Origin: Silene conica
Taxonomy: Eukaryota; Streptophyta; Magnoliopsida; Caryophyllales; Caryophyllaceae
Reading direction: 5' to 3'
Assembly (NCBI GenBank): GCA_029255685.2
Contig: CM055311.2
Span: 53,403,048-53,467,047, forward strand
Length of the DNA: 64,000 nucleotides
The translations under genes and the position numbers were made by a program. Below the pieces are notes generated by a model, which was not told the DNA's origin, did not search any database, and saw nothing but the letters and a program-made list of their open reading frames with translations. Below are positions 23,811 through 36,834 of the stretch, piece after piece (the first letter of the stretch is position 1; each line of letters begins with the position of its first letter).

Positions 23811-24103
23811 ATACAATATCAACCAAAGTCTATGAACTAATCTATAGTTCTACTTTTCTTAACTTCTAATCAACACTTAATTGACCCCGGGAACTTAGTT
23901 GAGGGAGAGCCGGTTTCCCTTTCGGTTACCCGACCGGGGGGTCTCTATCCTTACTCCATTCCCGAATCCAATATAATGTTGCCCGTCCTCCGGGGACCTC
24001 AAATACATACCACGGGTATACAAAACAAGTTTCAATCAAAACCGATTAACCTTTTGAAAGTTACGATTAAATTACAAATTCAAAAATAGCTTACAGGGGT
24101 CCC

Positions 24104-24433
24104 CAGCCGGTCGGCCGGCTGGTGACCTCCTCAGCCTTCCCTTTCTCTTCTGCATAAAACAACACAAGGACTCCCAGCCGGTCGGCAGGCAGCCGGTCGG
24201 CCGGCTGGGGCTCCATTCCCTAGCCTTTACTAAAATCGCAACCCATTCCCAATTGCACTCCCAGCCGGCTGGCAGGCGGCCGGTCTGCCGGCTGGGCTCC
24301 CATCTACCTATAGTTTTCGCAAAAACACACATGACACAAAGGGGCTACCAGCCGGTCGGCCGGCTGGCAGTCCAAGGCCAATTTCTCAAAATACGAAAAA
24401 CACGCAAACGCACTCCCAGCCGGTCGACCGGCT
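24104..24433 (-). repeat. Palindromic cassettes CCAGCCGGTCGGCCGGCTGG
   Basis: Five GC-rich cassettes combine CAGCCGGTCGGCCGGCTG or similar palindromes, often with a second half-cassette (GGCAGGCGGCCGGTC). They are separated by non-repeated AT-richer spacers of about 45-55 bp, giving a spacing near 85-95 bp, as in the young Tekay LTR. Confidence 0.8.
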
Positions 24434-25392
24434 CAGGGAGCCTGTAACAAAAATCACATTTTTCCAATCCTTTTCAAACTTCACAAATCGACCTATAAAC
24501 TTCAATAATCACTACAAGTATGATTTGCCCAACATTATAAACATCAAATATCACTATCCTAACAGCATACAAATCCCATAACAATCCTCAAATGATTATA
24601 TCGAGTATCCGTCGCAAAATGTGCAAATTTCAGAAAAACAACATATGATCTTAAGAACATCAACAAGCTTGAATTCAACACAATAACACATTCCTAAACA
24701 TGTTACTAAGTCCTTTAAGCATTGTATTTCAACAAAATCAGAAACTAAACACAAGAACACAACAAACTTGCTAATATACACAAAAAGGCCGAGTTATCTC
24801 ATTATCGTCACCTTTCAAGCGATTCCGGCTAAAGATCCTCCTCAACCATGTAGCTATCGACCTCTGGATCGTCTAAGCCCACTCCTACAAACAAAGAAAA
24901 CGGATTTAAGGACTCAAAACGGAATTTAAGGGAAAACAACCCCATTTTCAAAGTTAAGGATTTACAAAAAGAAAGTGATAGATGGCTTGGAAATCGAATG
25001 AGGATTCCAAAAATGTTATTGTTACCTAGATTTGGTTATCGGATGATGAAGAAAAGCTCAAAAAAAGATGTTAACAATGGAGGTTTTTGTGAGGATTTGT
25101 TTTACAGTGAAATGAGTTGAAGGAGGAAGCATTATGTCGACTAAAGGGGTTTGTGGGGGTTTTATAGACTGTCCTTTCCGAGTCAATTAAATGGGTCGGA
25201 CACTTGAACGGATATTTAAGATACGAGTTTAAGTTTACCAAGTTTGTATTCGTCTTAAGGACTTAAGGTTCTTAAGACGGATCTTACTAATTAAATTAAA
25301 ACCTTTCACAATAATTTATTAAAATATTATTTTATCACTTAAAATAATTTAAAACGTTTAAATTAGATTTTACGAAAATACGGGATGTTACA

Positions 25393-26414
25393 ATTCATTT
25401 GCTTCTACTTGAACTAGTATTACTATCCATATAGTGGTCTACTTCCATTCAATCAACATCATTTCTTTCATGTCTTCGTTTCCTCGAGACGAATATGACA
25501 TGATATTCCCTTATAACTACCCTCGAGAGAATTGAGATGATTTCTCCTCTTTTATCTTATAATTTTAGAAAAATCATTATTTAAGGAAACGTTTTTCCCT
25601 TTTCATACGGGGTTTCTATTGTCCTTTCTTTTAGAAATAATGACATAAGGAACATTTCCTTTTGTGTCCTCCCGTAGTTTCTTCAGTGTCCTCTCGTAGT
25701 TTCGTTTTTTGATTCATCTGGGTTTATTCATAAGAAACCCTTGTAAGATTCTTCTTTAAGATCCCACATTTATTCCATTGGTTTGCGGGAAATATTTTCT
25801 GCCACTCTATCCTTTTAAAATATCCTTTATTTACAGAAGGATAGTTATTTACCATAACCAATATTTTGAATGATGAATAGTATTGGGATTGATTCTCATT
25901 TTCACTTAAAATGATCATCTTATAATGAACTAATTAAACTTCATTTTGATTGAATGTTTTCTCTTTGAGGTGTAGTTCTCGTTTTTAATTAATCAATACT
26001 TTGATTCTTTATATATTGATCGTATCAATGTTATTTTACAATGAACGTTTCATGGTATTTCTTTAGTGATAAAAATCACTTTGATTCATGTTCGACAAGT
26101 TATACAAATTATTTTAGGAATCAATAATTCGATTAAGAACAAAAGTAGTGACTTGGGTTGAAAACCAAGTTACTAATATCCAAAATACAACCATTGTTTA
26201 GGATTTTAAATCCTTGTCTTACAAGAAAAGAAATTGTTCTATGAAATAAAATGCATAATATGAAAGAAGATAATAATGAAAATTAGAGCCAAACTCTTTA
26301 AGTCTTCAATCAATTGGATGCTACCATAGCCATCCATGTAAGGAACTTCATGCTTTCTTCTCCTTGCCTTTGTCATTAGGAAGTGGCCCTTTAAAACAAT
26401 TAAAAAGGGTAAAA
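25393..26414 (-). mobile_element. E2 post-gag non-coding region, proximal part
   Basis: Continuation of E2 after the solo LTR and its ATTCA duplication. It matches 32231-33300 of E1. No pol coding sequence is present; scattered short frames are not conserved between the copies. Confidence 0.8.
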
Positions 26415-27368
26415 TCAACAATTTGTATCACTATATATAAGTTGACAAAATAACATGAATTTTGAACGAGAAGTATTACCTACGGCGGTTGCCTTTCCAT
26501 TCTTGAGGTCGATCAAGTATTTAGGGCAATTACGTTTCCAATGCCCTAACCTCGTGCAATAATGGCACTTATCTTCAGAATTTGAAGATGAGGTGGAAGC
26601 GCCTTTCGAAAATATCTTCTCTTTGGCCGGTTTGGGCTTGAACGTTTTCTTGCCCTTGCCTTTGAAGCCACTCCTTTTGAAATTGCCTTTCCCTTTCTTC
26701 TCGATGTTCAAGACATCCTTATTGGAACTTTCATGAAGTCTCATGTCCCTCTCGGCTTGCACAAGCATCTTATGCAATTCATCCAATGTGGTCTCTTGAT
26801 TTCGCATGTTGAAATTCACCCGGAATTGAGCATACGATTTCACCTTATTGAGAGAGTGAAGAACTCGGTCAATGATGAGTGAGTCGGGAACATCAACTCC
26901 TTGCAACTTGAGAGTCTCCGCGAACTTAACTAATTTGAGTACATGAGGGCTTATCTTTTGTCCCTCATTTAAGCAAATGTCGAAGAAGGCGGAAGCCGCC
27001 TCATATTGAATCACCCTTGGAGTTTGTGAAAACATCGTCGCAAGTTTGGTGTATATCTCATATGATGTGGTTAACTTGATCATACTCCTTTGGAGATACG
27101 GCTCCATGGAGAAGATAAGAACATTTTTAAGAGTGGAGGACTCTTTCATGTAGGCTTCATAGGCCTCACGAGTTTGAACCGCGGAACGAGCGGTCGGAGC
27201 GGGAGGAGCGGCTTCGGAGAGGTAACGAGTCTTATCGTCACCTTGAGCGGCTAAAAGTAATTGCGCATCCCAATCCTTAAAATTGGAACCATGCTTATCG
27301 AGTTTGCAATGATCCATAAAGGATCGAAGCCATGATACATTAGTGAGAGGTGGAGCGTTGGTTGCCAT
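26415..27368 (-). CDS. E2 gag (Ty1/copia, UBN2 type)
   Basis: A 317-residue frame that looks whole. Residues 1-230 match the copia UBN2-type capsid region: KHGSNFKDWDAQLLLAAQ near the start, LHSLNKVKSYAQFRVNFNM and TTLDELHKMLVQAERDM in the middle. A basic KKGKGNFKR…KGKGKKTFKPKP stretch follows, then one CCHC zinc knuckle (CHYCTRLGHWKRNC, about residues 267-280) for RNA binding. It would build the particle that packages element RNA. No protease follows in frame. The start ATG begins MATNAPPLTN, as in E1. Similarity suggests a Tork/Angela-like lineage, but I am not sure of the clade. Confidence 0.88.
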   Translation of the reverse strand: MATNAPPLTNVSWLRSFMDHCKLDKHGSNFKDWDAQLLLAAQGDDKTRYLSEAAPPAPTARSAVQTREAYEAYMKESSTLKNVLIFSMEPYLQRSMIKLTTSYEIYTKLATMFSQTPRVIQYEAASAFFDICLNEGQKISPHVLKLVKFAETLKLQGVDVPDSLIIDRVLHSLNKVKSYAQFRVNFNMRNQETTLDELHKMLVQAERDMRLHESSNKDVLNIEKKGKGNFKRSGFKGKGKKTFKPKPAKEKIFSKGASTSSSNSEDKCHYCTRLGHWKRNCPKYLIDLKNGKATAVGNTSRSKFMLFCQLIYSDTNC

Positions 27369-29812
27369 TGACGATGTTGAAAAATTAAACTACAATAAAA
27401 AAAAGGAATTAAAACAACATCATTTTAAACTCGTAATTAAATTTAAACAAGTTTAGTTATTTACTTAATGATCTCTTACCCAATTAAGTAAACAATCCCG
27501 AGACCCAAATCCATATTAATTCGGGTACGGTGTAGCCGATTCAACCCTTATTGATATAATTTGGTGGATTAACTCTTTAATCGGTTCTACCTTAGAACTC
27601 TCGGTCGACAATTTTCTAAAAATTTGTCTTTAGCCCGAACTTATTGCAACTACGGTTACGAATACCTTCGTTGAGATCAACCAAATTTCAAGGTGTAATC
27701 TTATTACCCCACTTACCCAACGTAACAATTTTAGTACCCCGGTGTAGCCGAGCCCACTGTCTTGTGAAGAAGGGAGTCATGGGTCTATACTTTTTGGTAA
27801 GGCTAAGTCTCAAAATTCATTTGTAAAAGATCTAGTCAAAATTATTATCTATCTCCGTTTAAGTGAACTAAGTCGGTGAATTATCGATAAATAATTGACT
27901 AGGTCGACTAAATCGAATAAAATGCATGACATGATATGACGATTTGGCTATGCATGCAAACATATAAAGCAAAATAAAAGCATAAAAACTTAAAGCATAA
28001 GAAACCCTAGTATGGCCTTTCCTAGAAAAGAAAATAATAAAAGTACAAATTCGGAAACCAACTCTTTTGGTCCCTTGAACTTCACGAGGCACGCACTCCA
28101 AGGTAAGCACCGTCTTGGTCGGAACTCCTTTCCGAATGGCATCGTCTTCAAGGCTCTCCGGAATATACAAAAACTACAAATTTTCTAGTCTACTTTATAC
28201 ATTATAAAATAGAAAACAATAAATAAAGGGATACGAGATCACAATAATTACATCTGAATTGATAACCCCTTACATTACGGGAAATATCGATTAAAAACCA
28301 AGGCCATACTAAGTAAAATTACATAATCCAAAATTACGTAAATAAAATCATGACAATCATAATTAAAATATGCAATGCTTATGAATATGAACTAACATGC
28401 AAAACCTAAGCCAAATCGTCCTATTTAATATCATTTATATATATAATTATCGTATACCTTGGTTTTATGGAATTGCGTGTTTTAACGATTAAAAACACTA
28501 GGCATTATGTGAATCAGAATTCACCTTTTAAGTTAATCATCCCAACTCATTTAGGTTTCAAAATTTAGTCTTACTCAAACTTTGAACATGACTTAACTTA
28601 ACATTATAATATTGTTCGGTATTACTCGGTTTTACGGGAAAAATAATATAAAATTCAAAAAGAGTCATAAAATTTCGAAAAATTCAAAATTCAAATTTTG
28701 AATATCTTAGAATTTTCTTAAAATTTCAGAACCTTAAAAATATTAGTACTTACACGGTTTTATTATTTATTTCGTAAATAATACGTAAAACGAGTATTTT
28801 GAGTCGGAAAATTAAATAATTACCTTCATAAATACATAGAAAATATTAATAATATTTTTACACTTTCCAAAACACTTTAAGAACTGAAATGGACAGAAAA
28901 TTAATTAGCACACTGCCCAATATCCGAAATTTTAATTACAAAGACTCTTTTTATTCAATTTTAAATATAACATTTAATAAATAAAATTAAAAAAAACAGA
29001 AACTTTTGGCTCCCAAGAAAAATATGGTGATGAACATATCAAATATGAATTTTATGGGTTCAATTTTTCGGCCATTTTAACAACTTTTGCTAATTTTAAC
29101 GATTTATGTCATATATCGTACAATTTTAACAAGTAAAATTATTTCACAAGCATAACATCAAATAAAAATCTCGAAATTTTTATACATGCTGGAAATAATC
29201 TATATGACATCGTGTGAAAATTTTATAGCCAAATTCCAACTTAAACTATGAAAGTCGAAATTATGTCACTTTTATCCGATTTTTACACTAAAAATCAATT
29301 AACATGCAATATATTATAAAAATTTCTGGAAACTTTAATATACATTTTAACTATTGCAAGTGACATGCTCAAAAATTTTTATAGTCAGATTCGAAATGTA
29401 ACTATACAAACCCATTTTTATTCATTTTATGGCATTTTAACATTTAAAATTCATAAACCATGTATTTTAACTCCATAATTTACGAAAATTCATATTCATA
29501 TCAGAGGAAATACATGTGAAACCAAACTGAAAAATCTTGGCCAGAAGTTAATATTAGCTATTTTTCCCAAAATTAAACATTTTATTCATTAAAAATTAAT
29601 AAAAACCGAAACAAAATACCTATGAACAATATATATGCAAAATATATTCCAAATATCCTAAAATACATTTAGAATCAGTAGGTATTCATGCATAAGAAAT
29701 TTCGGCCATATCATATACGAAATAAAATTTCAATTTTTATTTTGTTATCTAATAACTTCGTAAAAAATGTAAATGAAAAGCATGCAAACAACCGATTTCC
29801 TATGATACCAAT
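27369..29812 (-). mobile_element. E2 leader
   Basis: Non-coding leader of about 2.44 kb between the 5' LTR and gag, homologous to E1's leader in opposite orientation. It contains a short open stretch (27868-28170, minus strand: ESLEDDAIRKGVPTKTV) also open in E1 near 19325-19440, followed by a pyrimidine-rich TTTTCTAG-like splice acceptor candidate. Confidence 0.8.
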
Positions 29813-31051
29813 TGTTAGGTTATATAGTCTCAAAACCTAATATTATAGTCATACTAAATAAGTTGATAATTAACATTTTAATTATGAATATTTTAGATCT
29901 TATGCATGCTAATACCTTATGCGGAATATAGGATTCGAATGCTTACAATTCGACGAAACCAATGCAAGGATGATCCTCCTTAGTATCCAAATAGAACACC
30001 TCCTTGAAGATGCACCCAAGACACCCCTTAATAATCGAGAATTGAAGAAAGTAGTACAAGAACCGATTTTCCTTAACACAAATTCTAATCTCTAATTAGA
30101 ATTATAACACTAATATTATAACTTAATATTATTAGTATTATTATTATCTCATAATAATTTTAGAGGTTTGAATATATTTTTCTTATTTAGAAAATTTGCC
30201 AAGACTTTGAATGAATGAATTTTGTGAGCTTGTCACAATATTTAAGTGGGTAGGGTTTTTGGGGTGTGGGTGGTCGGCTATGGGAAGAACAAAAGGGGAA
30301 ACATTTCCCTTTTCAATGTCCTTAGGGTGGCCATAGGTGTGTGTTCTCAAGGCACCTAGCAATGATTATGTTTAGGTGTAATTAACACACTAATCACCCC
30401 ACAACCACCTTCACTAATCCGCCCCATTTAAGCATAAAATGGACATCATTATATAATTTTGTCAATTGCACAATTGTACATTATGTGACATACAATATGT
30501 CATAATGTTATAAAATACAATTGTTTTAATTTAAAACATATATTTATCAAATAAATATCATTTATAAATTAAATAAATCATATTTATCATTTTGACAAGT
30601 AATTCATAATTACTAACATAAAATGGTTATTTATAATAATCGTCAATACGATCTACAACTTTTGTAATAATTTTAACCCAATTCATTCTAATTTCGATAT
30701 TATAAAATATCGTTCGATGTTTAACAATTGATACGTTTCGATTATAAACATAAATCTTACAATAAGATTTAACCTCTGATTTCTCGAAATACGAGTTTAA
30801 GGAATATGATCAACTCGTATCAATTTACATTTGATCATTTTATCAATTAAGGGAATTGTCCTATAGGTGTGACCTAAAGGGATCAACTGACCACCACCGT
30901 CATACGACAGTAATGTCAAACTATAGCTAGCCAATCATTACTGATTAATGTTGGTCAGTTGACTTATATAATTTCGTATCATCCCTTGCGCATTCTCGTC
31001 ATGAGATTTAATTATGTGATCACATTATTGTTGAGGACATATTTCCCAACA
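29813..31051 (-). mobile_element. 5' LTR of E2
   Basis: Minus-strand LTR from TGTTGGGAAATATG to CCTAACA, 1239 bp, next to the altered primer-binding site on its left. Nearly the same as the 3' LTR at 19903-21139. Confidence 0.92.
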
Positions 31052-31056
31052 AACCG

Positions 31057-31276
31057 ATTAAGGAGTTAATCCACCAAATTATATCAATTAGGGATGAATC
31101 GGCTACACCGTGCCCGAATTAATATGGATTTGGGTCTCAGAATCGTTTACTTAATTGGGTAAGAGATCATTAAGTAAATGCTAAACTTGTTTAATATATT
31201 TACAAGTTTTAAATATAAATGATGTTGTTTTTAATTCCTTCACTTTTATTTGTAGTTTAATTTTCAAACATCGTCA
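31057..31276 (+). mobile_element. E1 leader, 3' part
   Basis: Resumption of the E1 leader after E2 and its duplicated AACCG. It leads directly to the gag start and matches 27369-27580 of E2 in reverse orientation. Confidence 0.8.
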
Positions 31277-32230
31277 ATGGCTACCAACGCTCCACCTCTC
31301 ACTAATGTATCATGGCTTCGATCCTTCATGGATCGTTGCAAACTCGATAAGCATGGTTCCAATTTTAAGGATTGGGATGCGCAATTAGTTTTGGCCGCTC
31401 AAGGTGACGGTAAGACTCGTTACCTTACCGAAGCCGCTCCTCCCGCTCCAACCGCTCGCTCCGCGGATCCAACTCGTGAGGCTTATGAAGCCTATATGAA
31501 AGAGTCCTCCGCTCTCAAGAATGTCCTTATCTTCTCCATGGAGCCGGATCTCCAAAGGATTATGATCAAGTTAAGCACGTCATATGAGATTTAAACCAAA
31601 CTTGCGACTATGTTTTCACAAACTCCAAGGGTGATTCAATATGAGGCGGCCTCCGCCTTCTTCGACATTTGCTTGAAGGAAGGGCAAAAGGTTAGCCCTC
31701 ATGTACTCAAATTAGTTGGGTTTGCGGAGACTCTCAAGTTGCAAGGAGTTGATGTTCCCGACTCCCTCATCATTGACCGAGTTCTTCACTCTCTCAATAA
31801 GGTGAAATCGTATGCTCAATTCTGGGTGAATTTCAACATGCGAAATCAAGAAACCACATTGGACGAATTGCATAAGATGCTCGTCCAAGCCGAGAGGGAC
31901 ATGGGACTTCATGAAAGTTCTACTAAGGATGTTTTGAACATCGAAAAGAAAGGGAAAGGAAATTTTAAAAGGAGTGTCTTCAAAGGCAAGGGCAAGAAAA
32001 CGTTCAAGCCCAAACCGGCTAAAGAGAAGACCTTTTCGAAAGGCGCTTCCACCTCATCTTCAAAATCTGAAGACAAGTGTCATTATTGCACGAGGTTAGG
32101 GCATTGGAAACGTAACTACCCCAAATACTTGACCGATCTTAAAAATGGAAAGGCTCTCGCCGTAGGTATTAATTCTCGTTTAAAATTCATGTTATTTTGT
32201 CAACTTATGTATGGTGATACAAATTGTTGA
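31277..32230 (+). pseudogene. E1 gag (Ty1/copia, UBN2 type), broken once
   Basis: Homologous along its whole length to the E2 gag, with the same start (MATNAPPLTN), capsid region, basic stretch and zinc-knuckle region. It is interrupted about once, so it looks like a fossil copy. Like E2, it has no pol after it. Confidence 0.88.
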
Positions 32231-34758
32231 CTTTCACCCTTTCTAATTGTTTTAAAGGAGCACCTCCTAATGACAAAGGCAAAAAGAAGGAAGCTTGAAG
32301 TTCCTTACATGGATGGCTATGGTAGCATCCAAGTGATTGAAGACTTAAAGAGCTTGGCTCTAATTTTCATTATTGTCTTCTTTCATTTATGCATTTTATT
32401 TTCTAGAACAATTTCTTTTCTTATAAGACAGGGATTTAAATCCTAAACAATGGTTGTATTTTGGATATTAGTGACTTGGTTTTCAACCCAAGTCATACTT
32501 TTGTTCTTAGTCAAATTGTTGATTCCTAAAATAAATTGCATGCCTTGAAAAACATGAATTAAAGTGCTCTTTATAAATCACTAAAGACGTACCATGAAAC
32601 GTTCATTGTAAATAACATTGATACGATCAATATAAAGAATCAAAGTGTTGATTAATTAAAAACGAGAACTACACCTCAAAGAGAAAACATTCAAGCAAAA
32701 TGAGATATAATTAGTTCATTATAAGATGATCATTTTAAGTGAAAATGAGAATTTATTTATCAACCCTAATATTATTCATCATTCAAAAACATTGGTTATG
32801 GTAAATTACTATCCTTGTATAAATAAGGGTTATTTTAAAAGGATAGAGTGGGAGAAAATATTTCCCGCAAACCAATGGGATAAATGTGGGATCTTAAAGA
32901 AGAATCTTACAAGGGTTTCTTATGAAACCGCAAACCAATGGGATAAATGTGGGATCTTAAAGAAGAATCTTACAAGGGTTTCTTATGAATAACCCTAGAT
33001 GAATGAACAACAGAAACTACGAGAAGACACTGAAGAAACTACGGGAGGACACGAGAGGAAATGTTCCTTATGTTCATTGTTTCGGAGAGAGGATAAAAGA
33101 AACCCCGTATGAAATCAGAAGGAAAATCGGTTCCTTAACTAATGATGTTTCTCAAAATTATAAGATAATAGAGGAGAAATCATCTCAGTTCTCTCGATGG
33201 TAGTCTCTTTAGTATCGAAAAGTGTAATTAGGAAATATCACAAGAAATGAAGAGTTCATTTAAGCAGTGATAATTGATTGATAAAGTAGACCACTATAGG
33301 GATAGTGATACTGGTTCAAGTAGAAGCAAAAGAATAACATGCGAGAAATGAAAGGTTCATTTAAGAAATAATAAATCAATCACAATAGAAAGAGTGATAT
33401 TGGTTTTAGTGGGAGCGACATTCATTAAAGAATTGAACATACCATTCAGAGAGAATGGTGATTCTTTAGAGTGTAAAGAATAAGAAGTTCTCAATTCTAG
33501 ATGAATAAAATTCAATATATCATAGGATGATGGAGCTTAAAGGGAAGTTTTATTATATTGATAATAAAAGGTCACCCATTAGAAATCAAAATGGTTGGAT
33601 ACATTATTCATATTGATGAATTCATACAACCTAAAACTTTTGATTAAGTAGCCAAGATAATTAAAAATGATGGGTTCTCAAAGAGAACGAGTAATGAAAA
33701 TCAGAATAACTACAAAATAGATTTCAGTACATAAGTGACTAGGTACTTTAGAGCGATAATTTGATCCCTCTGATATACCAATACGTCACGAGTTATAAGA
33801 TAACAGTGGGAGCCTTCTTCAGGAAAGGAAACTCAAGATCTAGAATGAGTTCTAGACATGTACTCAAATAAGATCATATTATGCGAGATAATATGAGTTG
33901 GAAGGAGACCAAAATTTGTAGGTTTTGAAAACATGAATAAAAGTTTTATTCGCAAATTCAAACCACTAATACAAATATATGATCATGCATCAAATGTTAT
34001 GGAGCAGTATTGACTGTTCTTGCATGACAATGTCGTTTGAGTTATAATTAACTCACAATGAAAGATACTTTGTCAAAATCCAAATGGGTTGTAAGAGACA
34101 ACTTTGAACCCCATAAAGTGAAATGGATTGACTTAGTATAGCCCCTAGCCGCTTATATGAGCTGACATCTCGAAGCGACTGGAATGTGAGACGACTGATG
34201 GCAAGTTCAAATGCCATAGAGTCATATGTGATGACTAGTCGATCACATAGACAGACTGCAAGAGACACTCTGTCGGGCAAAGTGACCGCTTATAGAGTTC
34301 TGGAAATTTTATAATAGCCCGGTCATGGCAAGAGCTACTATAGTATTCTTATGAGTCAATTCTTAGACTAAAGACTACTCACCCAAGATGGTACAGTTTT
34401 GGCATAACCTTGATCCATTCTCTAGGACTTTTCGTAACTGGAGTAAATGGGATTGTTTTGGGTTGTGTCTGACTGTGGCTAATTAAAGGAAGTAGTACGA
34501 TAGATATTGTCCACCCCTTTGTCAGGGTTGTTCAAATCTCAAGGCCACTCGAGGAGAAATTAACTGGAAATGCGTGGCCACGCTCGGAAAGTTTATATGG
34601 TAGAAAATTCCGGTCAAACAGTTATTCTCCAGATCGAGGAAACCACTCATGATATAATCAAATGCAAGTACGACCAGAGAGACACCATGCATTGAGTGGG
34701 AGATTGTAATAGGACAAGAGAATTGGTGACGCACACTTCTCGAGGACAAGTGGGAGAT
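32231..34758 (+). mobile_element. E1 post-gag non-coding region
   Basis: About 2.5 kb with no integrase, reverse transcriptase or RNase H. It matches the same region in E2 in detail, so pol was lost before both insertions. Just before the 3' LTR lie GGCCACTCGAGGAG and the polypurine-like GTGGGAGAT, both also found before C0's 3' LTR. A 63-bp tandem duplication is at 32865-32990. Confidence 0.82.
32865..32990. repeat. 63-bp tandem duplication in E1
   Basis: Two head-to-tail copies of a unit starting CCGCAAACCAATGGGATAAA. E2 has a single copy at the equivalent place (about 25730-25795), so this arose in E1. Confidence 0.85.
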
Positions 34759-35548
34759 TGTTGGGACATATGTCCTCACCAATAGTGCGATCACATAATT
34801 AAATATCATGACGAGAATGCGCAAGGGATGATACGAAATTATATTTGTCAACTGACCAACATTAATCAGTAATGATTGGATAGCTAGAGTTTGACATTAC
34901 TGTCGTATGACGGTGGTGGTCAGTTGATCCCTTTAGGTCACACCTATAGGACAATTCCCTTAATTGATAACTGATCAAATGTATATTGATACGAGTTGAT
35001 CATATTCCTTAAACTCGTATATCGAGAAATCAGAGGTTAAATCTTTCTGTAACATTTATGTTTGAAATTGAAAAGTGTCAATTATCAAACATCAAACGAC
35101 ATTTATGAAATATCGTAATTAGAATGAATCGGGTAGCATATTATTACAAGTGTTGTAAATCGTATTGACGATTATTGAAAATGACCATTTTATATTATTG
35201 TAATTTCGAATTACTTGTCAAATTATTAAATATGATTTATTTAATTTACAAATGATATTTATTTGATAATATGCATTTTAAATTAAAAAACAATTGTTAC
35301 TTATTTTATTGTGACACATTATATGTCACATATGTACAATTGTACAAATTGACATAATATAAAATGGATGTCCATTTTATTCTTAAAATGTGACGGTTTG
35401 GGGGGGGGGGGTGATTAAGGTGTGATTGTTGCATATTAATTACCATAAACACAATCATTAAAAGAGGCCTTGAGAATAAGAGCTATAACCACCCTAAAAA
35501 CATTGAAAAGGGAAGATGTTCCCCTTTGTGCTTACCCATGGTCGGCTA
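34759..35548 (+). mobile_element. 3' LTR of E1, first part
   Basis: Begins TGTTGGGACATATG after GTGGGAGAT. It matches the 5' LTR from its start until GGTCGGCTA, where another element is inserted. It contains a 13-base G run (about 35399-35411) that is shorter in the 5' LTR. Confidence 0.9.
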
Positions 35549-35929
35549 TGTAACACCCCCATTTATTTAATAGCCTTTAGCAAGACATTCTCAAATGAAT
35601 AGGACTGTTACCATCCCGGAATATCCGAGGTAGTGAATAACAAGGTAAACAAACCAAAGGTAATTTAAATAAATACAGATTAAATTTGAACTTGGTATTA
35701 CAACAATTACGAGTTCCAAACTTGATAAAAGAAAGTACAACTGACGATATCTAAATGTGATCTAACTCTAAGTAGGTCCATGCCATGTCTCTCTCCATGC
35801 CCAAACTCCTAGTCCATCTGTCACTGACCTGTAAAATCTACTCCCCATTCCGGATCATCGTAGGTGTACACGAATACACAGGGTCAACCGCGAGGTTGAG
35901 TAGAAAGGTAAATAAGACAACAATATAAT

Positions 35930-36085
35930 ATACTCCGCACCGATCCAACGCCAAATAAACTCCGCACCGATCACAAGACCCAATATACTCCACACCATAT
36001 CACAGACCCTTTATCTCCGCACCAAACACAGACCCTTTATCTCCGCACCAAACACAGACCCTTTATCTCCGCACCATATCGTATC
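35930..36085. repeat. Tandem repeat CTCCGCACC…, about 26 bp
   Basis: Clear head-to-tail units of CTTTATCTCCGCACCA followed by AACACAGACC occur at 36000-36080, with more diverged ACTCCGCACCGATC units before them. Confidence 0.8.
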
Positions 36086-36779
36086 ACAGAATTATATATC
36101 ACAATATACCAATCATATAACAATACAGATGAACATAGTTAATATCAACCAATAAACAGATTACACATCTCATATATGTAGTATTCCCCTACCTCGAATT
36201 GCAGAATGACAATCGAACAACCGCTAGCAATGTTCCACCTCGAATTCCGTTCCTATAATTATTATTACTTAATATCAAAAGTTGTTCATACAACCAACAT
36301 AACTAACTGAATCACTTGGTCATGTTCATTCACATGTCAACTATAAACCTACTAATTATAGCATACAATCCACCCATCAATAAATAACATACTTATACAC
36401 TTCCAATATTCATGTGAATTACACAATAACAATAATACAATTAATATTGATCTTAACATACTCTCATGGACATGTCATCATCATTACTAGTTATAAACTT
36501 AATAATTATAACGTAATTCAAACATTGACTATTACGACATCAACACAACAACAATATAAATAACCATAAGTTACTAATTATTAGAAACCTTCCATAAATG
36601 GAAATTTTCCATAAATAGAACCTTCCCAAAATAGAAACTTCATAACTCATAAATTTCCCGACTCACCAACTTTGACTAACATGAACGAACATCCAATGAT
36701 ATTGTTATTACTACTAATAATACCAAACATAACAATGACAATAATGTTATTAAGAGTTACTAAAACAATAAGAACAACA

Positions 36780-36834
36780 ACAATAATAATAAGAATAATA
36801 ATAATAATAATAATAATAATATTAATAATGATAT
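36780..36834. repeat. AAT-rich microsatellite
   Basis: Roughly 50 bp of AAT/ATA units inside the solo-LTR-like insertion. Confidence 0.85.

Larger units (their letters stand above)
22521..25392 (-). mobile_element. Tekay-type solo LTR in E2, minus strand
   Basis: On the minus strand it runs from TGTAACATCCCGTATTTTCG to GCGAGGGGTTTTACA, the same ends as the young Tekay LTR. A perfect 5-bp duplication ATTCA flanks it (22516-22520, 25393-25397), so the internal region was lost by recombination between its own LTRs. Length 2872 bp. It carries a hairpin array (about 23215-23810), two bracket motifs (23053-23092, 23904-23945), palindromic cassettes (24104-24433) and the short conserved reading block (24829-24885). 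Confidence 0.93.
19903..31051 (-). mobile_element. Gag-only copia element E2, inserted in E1
   Basis: The element has two LTRs of about 1.24 kb, a leader of about 2.4 kb, one gag frame and about 2.4 kb of non-coding sequence where pol should be. A Tekay solo LTR (22521-25392) lies in that region. The 5-bp duplication AACCG proves insertion into E1's leader; the same leader position is undisturbed in E2 itself (about 27577). No protease, integrase or reverse transcriptase is seen. Two percent LTR divergence suggests an age near one million years, depending on the rate used. Confidence 0.92.
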
